DNA of 64,000 nt, from NCBI GenBank assembly GCA_026419785.1, contig JAODTK010005541.1:310001-374000 (forward strand). The letters are read 5' to 3'. The notes under the pieces are model-generated. The model ran no database searches. It saw only the letters and a program-made list of their open reading frames with translations, and was not told where the DNA came from. Made by a program: the position numbers and the translations under genes. This DNA is from Sclerodactyla briareus (taxonomy: Eukaryota; Echinodermata; Holothuroidea; Dendrochirotida; Sclerodactylidae). Shown piece after piece: positions 12,109 to 24,014 of the stretch. Position 1 is the stretch's first letter, and each line of letters starts with the position of its first letter.

Positions 12109-12689
12109 GGCTCATAAAGCAGTGTCCACCCTACGTCCAGGTAATAGGAAATCCGCTGAAACAGAACTATTACCTGAACACTATATGTTCATTTTGATTT
12201 GTTCATTTCCGGTAAGCCTGCAGATGCAATTTGGTGCAATATAGCACTCCAAAACCCTCACTTCATTCCAGAAATAATCTTTGCATTTTCACAAGTCCTA
12301 AATGCGCTTTGCTGGCTCTTGTGATTTTTTTCTCCTGCCAAATTTGTCAGCAACAAGGGCATAAGTGCCCTTTTCGTTAGAGATGGTCCGAAAATCTCCT
12401 CACTTTTCAGGGACCGTCAATTGGTCCTTCAAGTAATTCCATTCCAGATGACCCAGTTATAGTGTTTTCTTTTGCCCGTTCCCCCCCTTTTCTTTCGACG
12501 TATCGTCAAAAAAAAATGATCGCCCGATATCCTAACTTTATGAATTTCATTGAGTTCACAGGTGGTGGGTACGTACTGTACGCCGAAGGATACTTTTAGC
12601 GTGCGAAGCGCGCAAAACCTTCGCACAATTTTTGTGATATTCATCGAAAAATTACTTTTCCGCTTCATCATCCTTTTCCGGAATTTCGC
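12109..12689. other. Region 3' of LINE remnant, unassigned
   Basis: This may include the decayed 3' end of the minus-strand LINE that starts to its right, but no conserved motif remains that I can place. Otherwise I see nothing. Confidence 0.4.
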
Positions 12690-13690
12690 ATTTTCTTTCG
12701 AAATTTTGATCGATGTCTGCCTAGATTTCTCTCATCAAGTTTTCTTTTATCCATTCTCCTGTTGTATAATTTTGGAACATGTAACTGCTTCTCTTCCTAA
12801 TTGGAGGACTTGCAAGGGAAGGATTGATAAACGTGTTTCTATGGTTTTCGTTGAACTCCCAAACTTCGCTGGTGTATAGGAAAACACTCGAGATATAAAC
12901 TTCGAATAGCCGCTCTGGTCTTCAAATCAATGCTGGTTAGTATCGAGCGATATTGCGCGAATATGACTAGCTAGTTTTCTTCCGACTCTGTTTTCTTTCT
13001 TCGTATCGATCAGGCTTCCAACATTTGCACTTTTCCAGCCTTTCGCTCCCTCCTTTTTAAGTGTATTCTTCAGTTTTAGTGCTGTTGATTTCCCGGCCTC
13101 TGTTTTGCAGTTGCAACGGAACTTTGTCTTTTATTACATTCTGTTTTATATTTTGCCGTTGTGATCCTGCCTATGTCATCCGCGTACTGCTGGCATCATA
13201 ACGGGCCTGATGATCAAAAGGTTGTCTGAAATATAAATGTTCGACCATGTATTGGTAGTGGTGTCTCCCATAAGGTCCATGTTTCGCGTAGTTATGATCC
13301 CCGATGTCATTTAGTGCCTTCGCTAAATACAGCGTAAACCACGGGCCTTAAACAGGTCTCCCTGGGGACCCCATATTTGTAGTGACGATCTTCCAACGTA
13401 GGCCCATTCTAATTCGTAACTCTACTCCTTTACAACCTCTGAGTAGATGGAGTTCCTCGGGATTCAGTATGACTTTCAAGTCTTCGACGAGGCGTTCCGC
13501 GTCAACTTCGAAGGCTTTGCTTCATATCCAGCAGCAGGACAGTGATCTCATAGGCTGGAGAGGGTAGCAGCCTTTCGGACTAGAGTTTTCACCGTGAAGA
13601 TGAGCTCCGTGGGCTGCGTCCACCCCTATATTCTGCCTCAATTTGTTCACGGTTAGAGTAGATCCATACTGTAGTTGGCAAACACTTTAC
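12690..13690 (-). pseudogene. LINE reverse transcriptase remnant (minus strand)
   Basis: Minus-strand frames, read in pieces across several frameshifts, give successive landmarks of a non-LTR retrotransposon reverse transcriptase. There is a YRGGRS block near 13,620-13,640, an 'EITVLLLDM' stretch near 13,520-13,550 leading to the first catalytic region, a PQGD motif with VVYAV after it near 13,320-13,360, and YADDI at 13,172-13,186, the catalytic aspartate pair. After it come remnants of the 'W...LGSLIDT' and 'LKTRAAIRSLY' blocks of the thumb region, about 12,870-13,040. The active protein would make cDNA at a nicked target. No intact frame exceeds about 60 codons, so it is inactive as read. 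The endonuclease end is not recognisable upstream. The clade is not resolved. Confidence 0.7.
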
Positions 13691-14010
13691 CGCACACGAG
13701 GGTGATCGAGTATCAGTCCGGGTGCGGGAAAACATTTTCACATTGCCTTCACTGTATTGCACGCGTTGCCTATCCAGTTAATATATAAGGAAGCTCCATG
13801 ACAGAGCCCTCCCGTTCGGCATCGATAGTTTTGTATTGCGTCTCCGTGGGATAGCACGCCCCATGCTAGTTTTGTGTTTGGTACGCAATAGTGTACCATT
13901 GATTCAGTTTAATTGCTTCCCAAGAAGAAATTCTTGGTTAAATAACCCTACAGCTCTGATTTAAGCTCGTTTCTAGGCTAAAAATTCTCAATAAAAATAT
14001 CATCATGTTA

Positions 14011-14119
14011 AGGGGGGTCAGTGTGGGAGAAATGTTCTGAAAAATCGACCCAAAATTTCGTGAAAATGCGAGATTCCCGTGAAAATTGCCGGTTACTTTA
14101 AAAAAAATCTGACCCCCCT
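14011..14119. repeat. Small fold-back (MITE-like) element
   Basis: Perfect 11-bp inverted repeats AGGGGGGTCAG (14,011-14,021) and CTGACCCCCCT (14,109-14,119) enclose about 87 bp of A/T-rich DNA. ATCATGTT precedes the left repeat and CTTGATAAT follows the right one, which weakly extends the pairing. The size and structure suit a MITE-like element, but no second copy was seen in the window. Confidence 0.45.
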
Positions 14120-14179
14120 CTCTTGATAATGCCGAAAGTTTGTTGATGTTTCTACAAGAAACATTTTATTGTAGCAATA

Positions 14180-17100
14180 ACAAGAACGAACTATGCGTAG
14201 TGATTCATGCCTTTTTTCCCCTGACATGTTCCCTTACTTCATCGATATCAAACCTGAAAGTGTGTGTGTTGCAACACAACCACAAACCTTTGACACAAAA
14301 CGATCCACCTGCACTATTTACTTAGGCATGTGGATGAGATAATTGTGCTTTTGACAAGGTCAAAAAGTACATCTGAGGGCAATTGAAGTGAAATACTGAA
14401 AAAATAACCTGGTAAGTAAGCAATCTTGAGAGTGAAGGTAAAGTCACGAGTCATAACCAGCGTGCCAATGTTTCCATCAGGTGGGAAGACCAGCGCCCGT
14501 ATAACATGAGGTCAGCAGACGCAGGCAAGGCTAATGATGAGGATCACTTTTAGCGACATTCATCACTAATAAGTGACTTGGTGTGGTCAAAGCAGATAGA
14601 TTGAATGAAGTGCCAGTTCTTTGAAATCAGGACGACAACATCATTAAACAAATGTGGAAAAAAAATATATTTTTTAGGGGTATATGTGTGGGGAAAGCGA
14701 AGTGCGTACAGGCCTATATAGGACACTTGCATCCTCACCTACCCTGGACAAGGGAGTCATTGTAGGTACAGTCGGTTTGTCCAATAGCATGGTGTCTCAC
14801 ATGTTCGTCATTGTACCCATATGTCGTAATCACTAATGTGACTGAGGAGTAAGTCATGCCCAGTCATCGTTTCAATTTGTTACAGCAGAGAGTCTGTTGG
14901 TCTTTCAAAAGGCTGTGGTGTTGTATCAATTTTCATTATGTTTCAGCACAAGGGACTGAGGGGTGAAGTCATTTGAGGCAAGGACTCACCTTGTATGGGT
15001 ACAAGGCGGTGGGTCATGCATTGACAAGTGCATAACTGTTCAGAATACTGTATCATGCCATTTTACCAGTCCATTCCAATGGTTTATTGTTTTTAGGTAA
15101 ACTTTGAACAAGGCTTTCAAATAACATATTCCCTCCTACATTGGGTGGGGTTGGGGAATGTCTCTCTATATAGCTCACCCCATGCAGCACTCCCATAACA
15201 AAATAATCTGCTGCCGATATAATACGAATAGATAATAGAACAGACAAGATCTGGTAATTTTTCTAGTTATATACCCAGTGGAGACTTTTCTGAATTTGGG
15301 ATCAGTTATGTTGATACAGTATGACTTCTGGCCAATGGTTTTAAATGTTATTATTCCGGCAATCACTTTTCCCAAATAGTCACATCAGGTGACAGTCAAC
15401 CAGTAGAGAGGCACTGGGAAAGAAGAGATATAATTTGTAGACCTAAACCCCTGCCCATTTCGCCTGGGGTACAGGTAAGGGAATGCCTCACTTTTGGCTC
15501 AATAGCAAAGAATGCCAAATGTTGTGCCCTCCCCACTTTCAGAAGCTTCCTTGGACCCTTGCTTTCTTCTTCCTCCCCACCAATGCTTCTACACACACCA
15601 CAGTTAATCCCGCCCTCGTTAGGGCTTGTCTGTGAATCACAGTTAATAATACCCAAGTGCAGGTCCTGCCGCAAGTCATTCACAACCTGGAAGTGTGCTT
15701 TTCGCAGTCCAATAGAGAAGTGTAAACAATCAGATAATCAGTAGAAGCTGAGGTCACACAGAGAATATTTGGAGTACCCACTCTCAATCCTGCTGGAGGC
15801 ATTGCCAGTGCCAGGTACGATTTCCACATTGAAAGGGTGACAGGCAGTTCTAAGTTTATTATGTGTTGTTATTCCCATTCTTTGCAGTCTCACACACACA
15901 GCTTGCGAGAGTAATCCTTTTGAGGGATGGGAAATGTTGACCAGTCAAAACTGAAGGACTTATGATAGGAGACACACACAATGCAGACAGTGGTGAAGAG
16001 GATAATGGCGGGGCTACATGGTGTTCTAAAATGAATTCAGCAGGACATTTTCCTGGTGTGCATTTCTGCTTGTTAATAAAACTAGTTTAAATGGGAACAT
16101 TTGAAGATCATATCACCGTTTTCTATTAATCTAAAGCAACAAATTGCATTCTCCCATCGAGTAAATATAATATACGCCTATGGAAGAAAGTGCCAGTTCT
16201 CGTTCTACCATTTTCCACCCTCCCCCCCCCCCACCACCCTCCCATCGATATCCATCTATCGGATAGAAGAGAAGCAAGAAGAAAAGTATCTGCCTTGCAA
16301 TTAGGATTTGTCAATAAATGCAGTGATGCAGGCTTCAAATAGGCTAATTTGTCAATTTTAATAGGCCTTGCATATGAGACCTGGGGGGGAGGGGGGGGGG
16401 CCGTGGGGGGGGGTTGCATTGTAAGAAAGAGGCCCTATTGCCTGCAATGTCCCACGCCACCCGTAAGCAACAACCACTTTTGATCAGGAGGTACATACAT
16501 ACTAGGCTGGCATGGTGCTAGTCCATATACGACAAATCAGGAATAAATAATAAAATGGACAATTCAAGCATTTGTATTGTCTCCTGGGGAATAATACTTG
16601 TATTGGGGAAGGGGGGATGGGGGAAATGGAAGCAACCCAGATTTTTATGAGAGGGCAACACAACCCGTGGTTGGTCGAAAATTAACACTAAATGAGAGGA
16701 GGTATACGCCAAGAAGAGGCGTTCTGCCTTGCAATTAGAATTGTCACTAAATGCAGTTGATGCAGCTTCAAAAGAGGGTACATTTTTACTTTTCATAAGC
16801 TGCCTATGAAACCGTGGTAGAGGGGGGGTTGTGCAAGACCAAAATTGCCACCCCCACCGTAGCAACCCCCCACCTGACGTGATCATGGAGGTACATATAG
16901 GCTGGGTCACTGGTGCTTAGTCCATATTCAAAATATCAGCGAATGATAATAAATGGACAATGCAAGAATTTGTACTGTCTCCACTGGGGGATATATTTGT
17001 TGGTGGGCTCTATGCTTGTTCTCACTCGTACAATGAATCGTTTTTTTGCAGAAGATGTAAGGATTGTCCTATGGTGACTGGAATGACCTTGACTGATACC

Positions 17101-17862
17101 AAAAACAATAGGGTTAATCTCATATGTGTACAATCCCCACACTTAATTTGACTTAATAGATACTGCATTCATTAGAATCATGCTGACGAGCAGTCAAATG
17201 CCAAATTTATTCACATTTCAGTGTTTTTAGCTGTCTGGACCTTCCACATTCATTGAGATAGCTTGTGATAAGAGTATAGTAGTATGGTAGTGTCAGGACT
17301 TTCGTTTGTCTAACAAGGACGCTTCCGGCCAACACAAAAAAGCCTGCAAAATCACCGTCAAAAGTCGAATGAGGTCAAAATGAGGTCAAAGTTGGTCCCC
17401 AGAGTATTTCACCCGACGAACGAAAACTTTCCCTTACGACAGTCCTCCAAAATGTTTTCGTTGCCGAGCTATATGACGATTTCTGTGGTGACCTTGAATG
17501 AAGTTGACCTGACACCAAAAACAATAGGGTTCACCTCAATAACATGCTACTACACTACCCAATTTGAACGGATAGATACTCGCTCGTTAGATATCGTGTG
17601 ACAAGCTTTTTGAACTTGCCCTTTCGTGACCTTGAATGAACTTGAACGGGCACCCCAAACAATAGGGGTCATCCTCCCCATATGGCAACACAATACCTAA
17701 TTTGAACTTGATACTAGTTTGAGTACGTTAGATATCGTGCGAACACCCCCCCCAAGGGGTGTCAACACACACACACACAGAAACCACACACCAGACACAC
17801 CACACAAACAGCGCACGGTGAGGACTGCATTTAGATATGTTGCCTTCGGCAAGGAATCAAAA
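14180..17862 (+). mobile_element. 3.9-kb hairpin-tailed non-autonomous element, copy 2
   Basis: Collinear with copy 1 from the ACAAGAACG...GCGTAGTGATTC left end to the hairpin at 17,834-17,857. It is shorter (about 3.68 kb): it has two 'ACAATTC/GCAAGAATTTG' blocks (about 16,558 and 16,958) where copies 1 and 3 have three, and fewer AGGTCA half-sites (17,355-17,390). The 'GGTAAGTAAG' block (14,410), the 'AGGGCTTGTCT' block (15,618), the poly-G blocks (16,382) and the 'CCAAAAACAATAGGG' monomers (17,097, 17,514) all align with the other copies. Flanking DNA is unrelated to the other copies. It lacks the 'GGTTGTGCATCACCAT' insertion and the long AT tract found in copies 3 and 4, so it belongs with copy 1 as a subfamily. 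It encodes no shared protein. Confidence 0.75.
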
Positions 17863-18879
17863 GGACAATGAGGGTTGAATTACAGTGCTTATTTTATGCC
17901 ACATGTTGTAATAATTAAAATTTACGAAATGTGCAATGTGAAAAATTGCACAGTGAGGGCGCTCTTTGGGGGAATTCCCCTCTACTACTAAAGTGCCTTC
18001 CAAGGGGCTGGCCCCCGCCTCTTCGAAAAAAAACGTCAGGCGCCCCTTGCTAGAGGTTAGATATAGATATAGATATCTATAATCGTATGGGTATAATTCT
18101 CGATTGCGCGGGGTTGAAGAATAGGAATAACTTCAGGAGGTTCGACTTTTACGGGGTCATAAACAGTCGCGACTTGAAGTTATCTTAATAACGAACTCAA
18201 TGAAGAAGGTCATGGGGAAGAGGACAATGTGTGTTTGAAAATTGGAGGATCGAAAACAACCAGTCTCGCCGCCAGAATTCTCTGGATTGGATACGTTGAA
18301 GCTTGGATAGATGATATTCAGGGAGGACTGACATGCGCATACATTACAACATCTGACGTAGTTTGTTGTCGAGATTCGTTGTAGGATTTTTGACATGGAG
18401 CGCCATGTAAGCAGCATGGCATATGTTATTATCGTGAGTCTCCAGGGTGAACTCACCAACAATACGACTAGATCACGAGATAAAAAAGGTGAATGGAGAC
18501 ATCGCCTTAATCTAACTGGCGGACGAGACGTGACACAGGATCTGAAGCGAGACCACACCGCCCAAGTGGATATGTAGAACTTAAGTTCTGGAGCATTCAA
18601 TGAGGGGTTATGTTGAATGACAGACAGGGCACTAGGTCATAGATTTGTTTCTATTTTCTTTTAATCACATTTGCATTGCAAGGGTACTTCTCTGTTGAAG
18701 GGAATCGGGATATGAAGTGGTCTTGTATATTTACTTTGGACAAAATGTAAACACAATACCAGGCCGCTATGAAGATGTGTCGTGGAACAATAACTAGTTA
18801 TCCCGGGTCGAACCCAAAAACAGGTTTCTTGTACTTGTCAAAGACAGCTTCCTACTAAATTCAAACCTGATTGACCAGG
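17863..18879. other. Unassigned non-coding stretch
   Basis: Contains a minus-strand open frame of 147 codons (18,157-18,600), the longest here, with no domain I recognise and an opposing plus-strand frame of 60 codons. A short ATATAG run lies near 18,060. I do not support a gene. Confidence 0.4.
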
Positions 18880-19125
18880 CATGCTGTACTTATAGTGTAA
18901 GAAGATTTTCAGACTTGACCTCTCTGACAACGATCACCTTCGGCTGACCTAAAAAACAGGGGTCGTGGACTCATTCATGGGGAACCATATACCAGATAGG
19001 AACTTGATCCTCCCCATGTGGGGTTGAGCTATCTTGTTAACGAGGCAAGGCGTTACACACACACCTCTCACACACACACACACTGTCATGACTGCATAGA
19101 TTCTCTGACTTCATCAAGAAAAAAC
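18880..19125 (+). mobile_element. Tail of a related hairpin-tailed element
   Basis: A degenerate monomer with a gacctctctgac block and 'AAAAACAGGGGTC' (about 18,915-18,965) is followed by 'TTGTTAACGAGG', a CA tract (19,055-19,083), TGTCATGACTGCATAGATTC and a hairpin built on GACTTCATC (19,099-19,120), ending in an A run. It shares the TGACTGCATAGATTCC tail block with the 3.9-kb element but has the GACTTCGTC-type loop found at 57,192 and 57,579. The left end was not found. Confidence 0.6.
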
Positions 19126-19307
19126 AACAAAAAAACAGGGTTAGCCAAAACGCTAACCTTACCCGAGGCCCTTACAATAAACAACAAAACTAACACAACC
19201 GTAAAGAAACAAAATGCATATAGGATATAAAGAATGAATCACTTAAATAGCCTTTGACATTATAAAATTGAAAAATTAAATGTGACATAAGAATTAATGA
19301 TACAACA

Positions 19308-19890
19308 GGGGCGTCGGAGCATTCCGAAAAGGGGGGGGGGGGGACTCGAACGCAAATGACCATTTAGGCAAAGCGCCACCTCAGTGGACGCGGAAGCGTA
19401 CAACGAAAATTTCAAATTTTTTATAACTCCAGATCGACGGAAGTGGCACTTGCCAGGCTCAATAGAGCCCATCTACATGTGGATTGAGTAAGATCAGACA
19501 AAAAAAGTTGTCATTGTGGCATATAAGATGATTTACCGAGTTCACACATGGTATGTTTTTTTATTACCTTTTCTACCCGGCTTTGTTTGCGTGGGATCCA
19601 GGTAGGATCCAGGGGTCACGAACGGCTCTGGGGGATCGAAGGAAAGCGAGGCGTACGGGACCATCCAATTTGGGTCAGAACAATTTGTACCCGAAATTTA
19701 CCAGCAGTCATTGGAAACTACCGGCGCGCGCGTTGCGCGCGAAAAAAACGGAAAAAAAAAATTGCATGTTTTCCGGGCATTTTAACGAAAAAATCTTGCA
19801 AAAAAATGCAGGCAATTTTTTTCACTTGCTTCTTTTCCTTCCCAAAATTTCCACGAATTTTCGCTCGAATTTCATCTCAGAAATAATTTG
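19308..19890 (+). repeat. GC-rich interspersed repeat (GGGGCGT family), copy 2
   Basis: Starts at GGGGCGTCGGAGC and runs through a G run (19,331-19,343), 'CGCAAATGACCATTTAGG', 'TTGCCAGGCTCAATA' (19,452), 'TACCTTTTCTACC' (19,566), 'GTACGGGACCATCC' (19,656), the GC palindrome CGCGCGCGTTGCGCGCG (19,724) and poly-A, to 'TTTCATCTCAGAAATAA' (19,870). It is the inverted partner of 11,295-12,108. The two copies are 7.2 kb apart and could pair, but they are only moderately similar. Confidence 0.65.
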
Positions 19891-20240
19891 GGGGGGGGGC
19901 AATCTGCCCCAAGTCTTCTGAAATAATCGAGTGAACGAAATGATTGGAAGTTTACATCGCCTATTTAGCCTAAACGCTGGAAGAAACGCCATTGCGCGCC
20001 AAACACTTTAAAAATCATGCACTTTTGGCGATGCGATTCGACATTCGAGAACTCGATATGAAACAATGGGTAATCAGTCACTTGGCCCTAGTCGGGTCCA
20101 GATCTTCACCCTGGGGATCGGCACCCGGAATTAGTGGACTTGAGACAATTTCCAACCCGATTATTGTTTGGTAAGACAAAATTTGAATCAGTTTAGAATG
20201 ATACAGAATCGGCATGTGCCTAGCTTATTTTTATTACAGT

Positions 20241-20338
20241 CCGGAAAAGGGGGGGGGGGGACAAACGATATGATATACCCCCCCACTTTTGAAAGTGGGG
20301 GGGGGGACAGTCCCCCTGTCCCCCACCTGTTGACGCCC
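20241..20338. repeat. G/C-run hairpin repeat, copy 2
   Basis: A G run of about a dozen (20,249-20,260), 'GATATACCCCC', then a near-perfect hairpin with arms CCCCCCCACTTT and AAGTGGGGGGG around TGA, then 'ACAGTCCCCCTGTCCCCCA' and 'GACGCCCATG'. Related to 9,488-9,575 and 48,293-48,370. Confidence 0.55.
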
Positions 20339-20627
20339 ATGTGATATAATATGATTTTTTCTCAATCTCTCATTCAAAATGACAATGCAAGTGGTACATA
20401 CAAATGATAAATACTAATAGCTACGTACAATTACCATTTCACTTGAAAAGGATCAGGAATGTAACTTAAAAACAGTCTTGACATCATTGTATCTCTTGAA
20501 GCTTTTTTGGGGGACATCAGGTTTATTTGTAATGTTTCCTGAGACTTCATAGTAAACTTCATTCTATAGAAATAAATCGCAAACGAAGGGTTGAATATTA
20601 GTCATCTTACAGTGATAGATATACCAT

Positions 20628-22490
20628 TTAGAGTGTAAAATGAGAAAGTTCATAGGGTGATGCAAGTAGAAGATTATAGCCAGAAGAATCCTTTTTCGCT
20701 AAATAAATTGTCTGCCAAAAAACAATTGCTCCGAATCGAGCAAAAACGTAGAGGTGAAAGGACACTCCCAAATAAATGATCAATGGATTCAGACTCAGCC
20801 ATACAGAGCTACTGAGAGGAGAATCAACCATATCCATATAATATAATAATCTATTAGTTGCTAAAACCCGATGAAGAAATTGCAATCTCGACTCCTGAAG
20901 AGCCTAAAAGGGCATTCTAAAAAATACTCTCCAATCTTCCTCATATAAATGAAATATTGTATTCCACTTAGACAAGGCACGAGGAGGGAGACACACCTGT
21001 TTGATGAGGAGTTGATAAACTAAGCGTGAAACGCTGTAACAAGTGAATAAACGATTAAAAAAGAGATATCATCTTCGCCATTGTCAAGTGGATGGAGTGC
21101 CGAAATTATAACCGGAATGCATAGTAAACGGGAAGTGAGGCAGATTGGAATTTCCCTGAAAGCGATTTAAAGACAAAGTAGTGCCGTCGTCGTTGGAGGA
21201 ATCTTTCGCGTATAGTACCGCAGCCTGTTGAGGAAACTTTATTAATAAAACAGTATGATTATTGACTAAATAACATGATAACTTGACAAAATTATTCATT
21301 CCAACCTATTTGAGAACCAAAATTACCAGTTGGGCATGTAACCTCACACCACGAATATGATGTTACTTATCGTAATATCAGTACTGTTCATGTACACCGG
21401 AACAACAATAATGCTTACCAAAATGAGCTAAGTAATATAAAAAAAAAAATACTCAGAAGTAAGGAGTCTAAATGACGTAAACCCAAAGTAGTTTCAATGC
21501 TTAGCGAAACTCTCAACATGATTTTTCAAGCCCTCTTGATCAATCGGGTACTCATTTTATTCTTCTATAACTTTATCGTGAGCACCATGCCAGATGAAGA
21601 CGAAAATAGTATCTTGAACATCTTTGATAAAATAGTTTGGAAGGATAGGAATAACCTGAACTGGAATGATCAAGCGGATGATTTGGCAAACGAATTAATC
21701 ATAATATTCCTACCAATTGGAGACAAATCTCTAGAGCTCCAAACTTTCAGTTGGGTCTTAGGCGAGAAGCTTGAAATATAGTTCAAGCGTCAACAAATTG
21801 TCCCCATTGTGACGGACTGAGAGTAATTCAAAGGAAACGGATAGGATTTTCCGATATACGAAGATTAAAGTCAGTAATAAGGCAGGAGGCCTGCTATTAA
21901 ACTCTCCAGAGGCAATACTCCACCAGAGGGTTTTATTATAGTTTGACCGGACCCGAAGACCAGAAGCCAACAAAGGCACACCTAATGAAAACCGTTTTTT
22001 AATTTGTGTTAATTGGGCCCTTCTGTACATTTTTTGTTGTTGCTGTAGAATTATGTGTTTTTCTTGTATATTATTCGTTTTCGCGTGCTCCGTGTGCGCC
22101 ATCAGCGCTTTTTCGCGGATTTGTGCGCATTATAAGTATTCACTATTATTATTATTATTATTATTATTATTAAAGTCGTTAACGTATCAATAATTGCCCT
22201 TAACGAACCTCTATTGCCTCTTGTAAGAATGACCTTGTCGTCTGCATACTGCAAGATTTTAACTTCTTGGCCATTGAACATCAATACCCCTAATAGCCTC
22301 ATTGTGAACAATCGACCAGCTTTTGACAGTAATTGGACACAAATCAACGACTAGGTAGACCTAAAGACAGCCTTGCTATTCACCGTCTAACGCGAAAGAA
22401 ACCCAGAGTAGGAGGACCGTTATTACAAAACAAACGCAACACTGCCCTTATACAATGTGGAGACCAAGAGTTTTCGGAACCAGAACTGAA
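20628..22490 (-). pseudogene. L1-like LINE ORF2 remnant (minus strand)
   Basis: A 5'-truncated and frame-broken non-LTR retrotransposon. Minus-strand frames give, in order: a 'YKGSVA...NNG' stretch (about 22,420-22,480) near the palm; 'GIDV..NGQEVKILQYADD' type sequence with the catalytic YADD at 22,237-22,248; 'RDLSPIGRN' at 21,706-21,732; 'LPNYFIKDVQDTIFVF' and 'IWHGAHDK' near 21,572-21,640; then a C-terminal stretch with 'LHRVLATNRLLYYMD' and 'ESIDHLF' at about 20,770-20,880. The RDL..IGR, FIWxGxxDK and HxLFW-type zinc-binding blocks are typical of the L1/Tx1 group. Several frameshifts and stops make it inactive. The endonuclease domain is absent or unrecognisable. A (TTA)n run at 22,144 interrupts the frame just after YADD, so it looks like a secondary expansion in the coding region. 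Group membership is inferred from motifs only. Confidence 0.75.
22144..22173. repeat. (TTA)n microsatellite inside the LINE remnant
   Basis: About ten TTA/ATT trinucleotides. On the minus strand they read as an isoleucine run directly after the reverse transcriptase YADD region, which a functional enzyme would not have. Confidence 0.85.
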
Positions 22491-23677
22491 GCCGTCATGT
22501 GGGTTGGTCAAATAGCGAGTTGGGAATGGATATGGTGGATGAACTTGAATAATAGGACGGATAGTGTACGTTACGCAGGAAGGACCTATCCGCTGCGTCT
22601 TCAACAAAACTACCCGGCTCATTGCTGGGTTGGGAAAGGTGCGAATATGAAATAGTAGCATGCATGTCAGACTCGCCTTTGTGAGGACCATCTTGTTATA
22701 TTAAGTTGGAAACAAAGGGTGGAGAGGAATTCCATTACCATGCTAATAACGATAAGGGAGTTAATGGAATGTTGTAGAGTGACAATAGTATAATAGTTCA
22801 ACGGACCATTTTAATGCATCCATAAATTAATACCCCACCGAGTTGGCCCCATCCCAAACTTTCAAGGGTGGCCTACAGGCCTGCTCTTCACGCGATGCCT
22901 TTTTGTCTGGAGGCAAATTCAGTTTGGTAATACAGAGAATATATCGCTGTAAGCTTGGGAGTGGGAATTTCTGCTGAAAATGTTTGGTGGGGAGAAGATG
23001 CCTTACCCTAAAAGGGAGCATCCCCTCTCAACTTAAAGATAGGGGTTTTTCTATTTCGTAAACTACCATATTTTCTTATGTTAAGTTAGAAGAAAAGAAA
23101 AACAACTTACTTAAAATCAGATTTGCTGTATTTTAGTAGGTTGTTTAAAAACAGGCAATCATAATTTGGGGGATGTGCTGACATGGGAGTGAATGTTACG
23201 ATGCTGTTACATTGTCAGCTAAAAAAAACTCATGGGAGTGATAAAAAAACAGAACTAATCAGATTTGTGGTGATTATTTTCTTCCATGTTACTGTAAAGT
23301 TATGAAAGAAAACCTACATTTTTTTTACGGGTGCGCCACACTGGAAAGTTTGTTCATCCTTCAGGTTGACTCTAGACAAAAGATTAAAGCGTAGGCATAG
23401 ACCGTATGTAGGGCTTCAACTTGGCCACATAATTGACGCTTGACATGCCTAAAGTATTCAGTGTGACCTAAACCCTACATCATGTTTCCACAATGGCCAG
23501 TGTCAACATGTCATTATGTAAACAACATAGGGCCAGTCACAACATTATGCAAGTACAACCCTAGCCTATTCAATTTAATCACAACTTCATATTCTACTGT
23601 ACCACAATTAAAATAGTTTGTTTAGTCATAAGTTAGTAGGCTAGATTAAACCAAAATTAACCTTGGTTGACCTAGAT
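22491..23677. other. Unassigned non-coding stretch
   Basis: May contain decayed LINE sequence near its left edge. Otherwise A/T-rich DNA without a supported gene or repeat. Confidence 0.4.
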
Positions 23678-24014
23678 AGGAAAATGAAATCGGCATTTTA
23701 CTAAATTGAGCTCCAAATGGCCTAGTATTTTACTTTTATAACTGACAATTGAAACAAAGTTTCTTCCAAAACCCTAGTCACCACCCTGCCACAGGTTTTG
23801 TCTGGATTGTGGAAGAGGACAGCGACTGTGTTTATTGTGTGCCGGATTAGGAAATGAAATCGGCATTTACAAATTTGAGCTCCAAAGGCCTAGTAATTTT
23901 ATATTTGATAACTGACAATGTGAAACAAGTTTCTTCAAAACCCTAGTCACACCCTGCACAGGTTTTGTGGGATTATGAAGAGGACAGCGACTGGTTATTG
24001 TTGTGCAGGACCGG
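23678..24014 (+). repeat. Direct tandem duplication, about 170 bp unit
   Basis: Unit A is 23,678-23,848 and unit B is 23,849-24,014. Both contain AGGAAA(A)TGAAATCGGCAT, 'GAGCTCCAAA', 'GGCCTAGTA', 'ATAACTGACAAT', 'CAAAACCCTAGTCAC', 'CACAGGTTTTGT' and 'GAGGACAGCGACTG'. They differ almost only by one- or two-base indels, so this is either a recent duplication or an assembly duplication of noisy reads. No coding sequence. Confidence 0.85.

Noticed and set aside
18157..18600. 147-codon minus-strand open frame
   Set aside because: Cysteine/arginine/serine-rich with no motif I know, no splice or promoter support, and an opposing open frame. Length alone is not enough.
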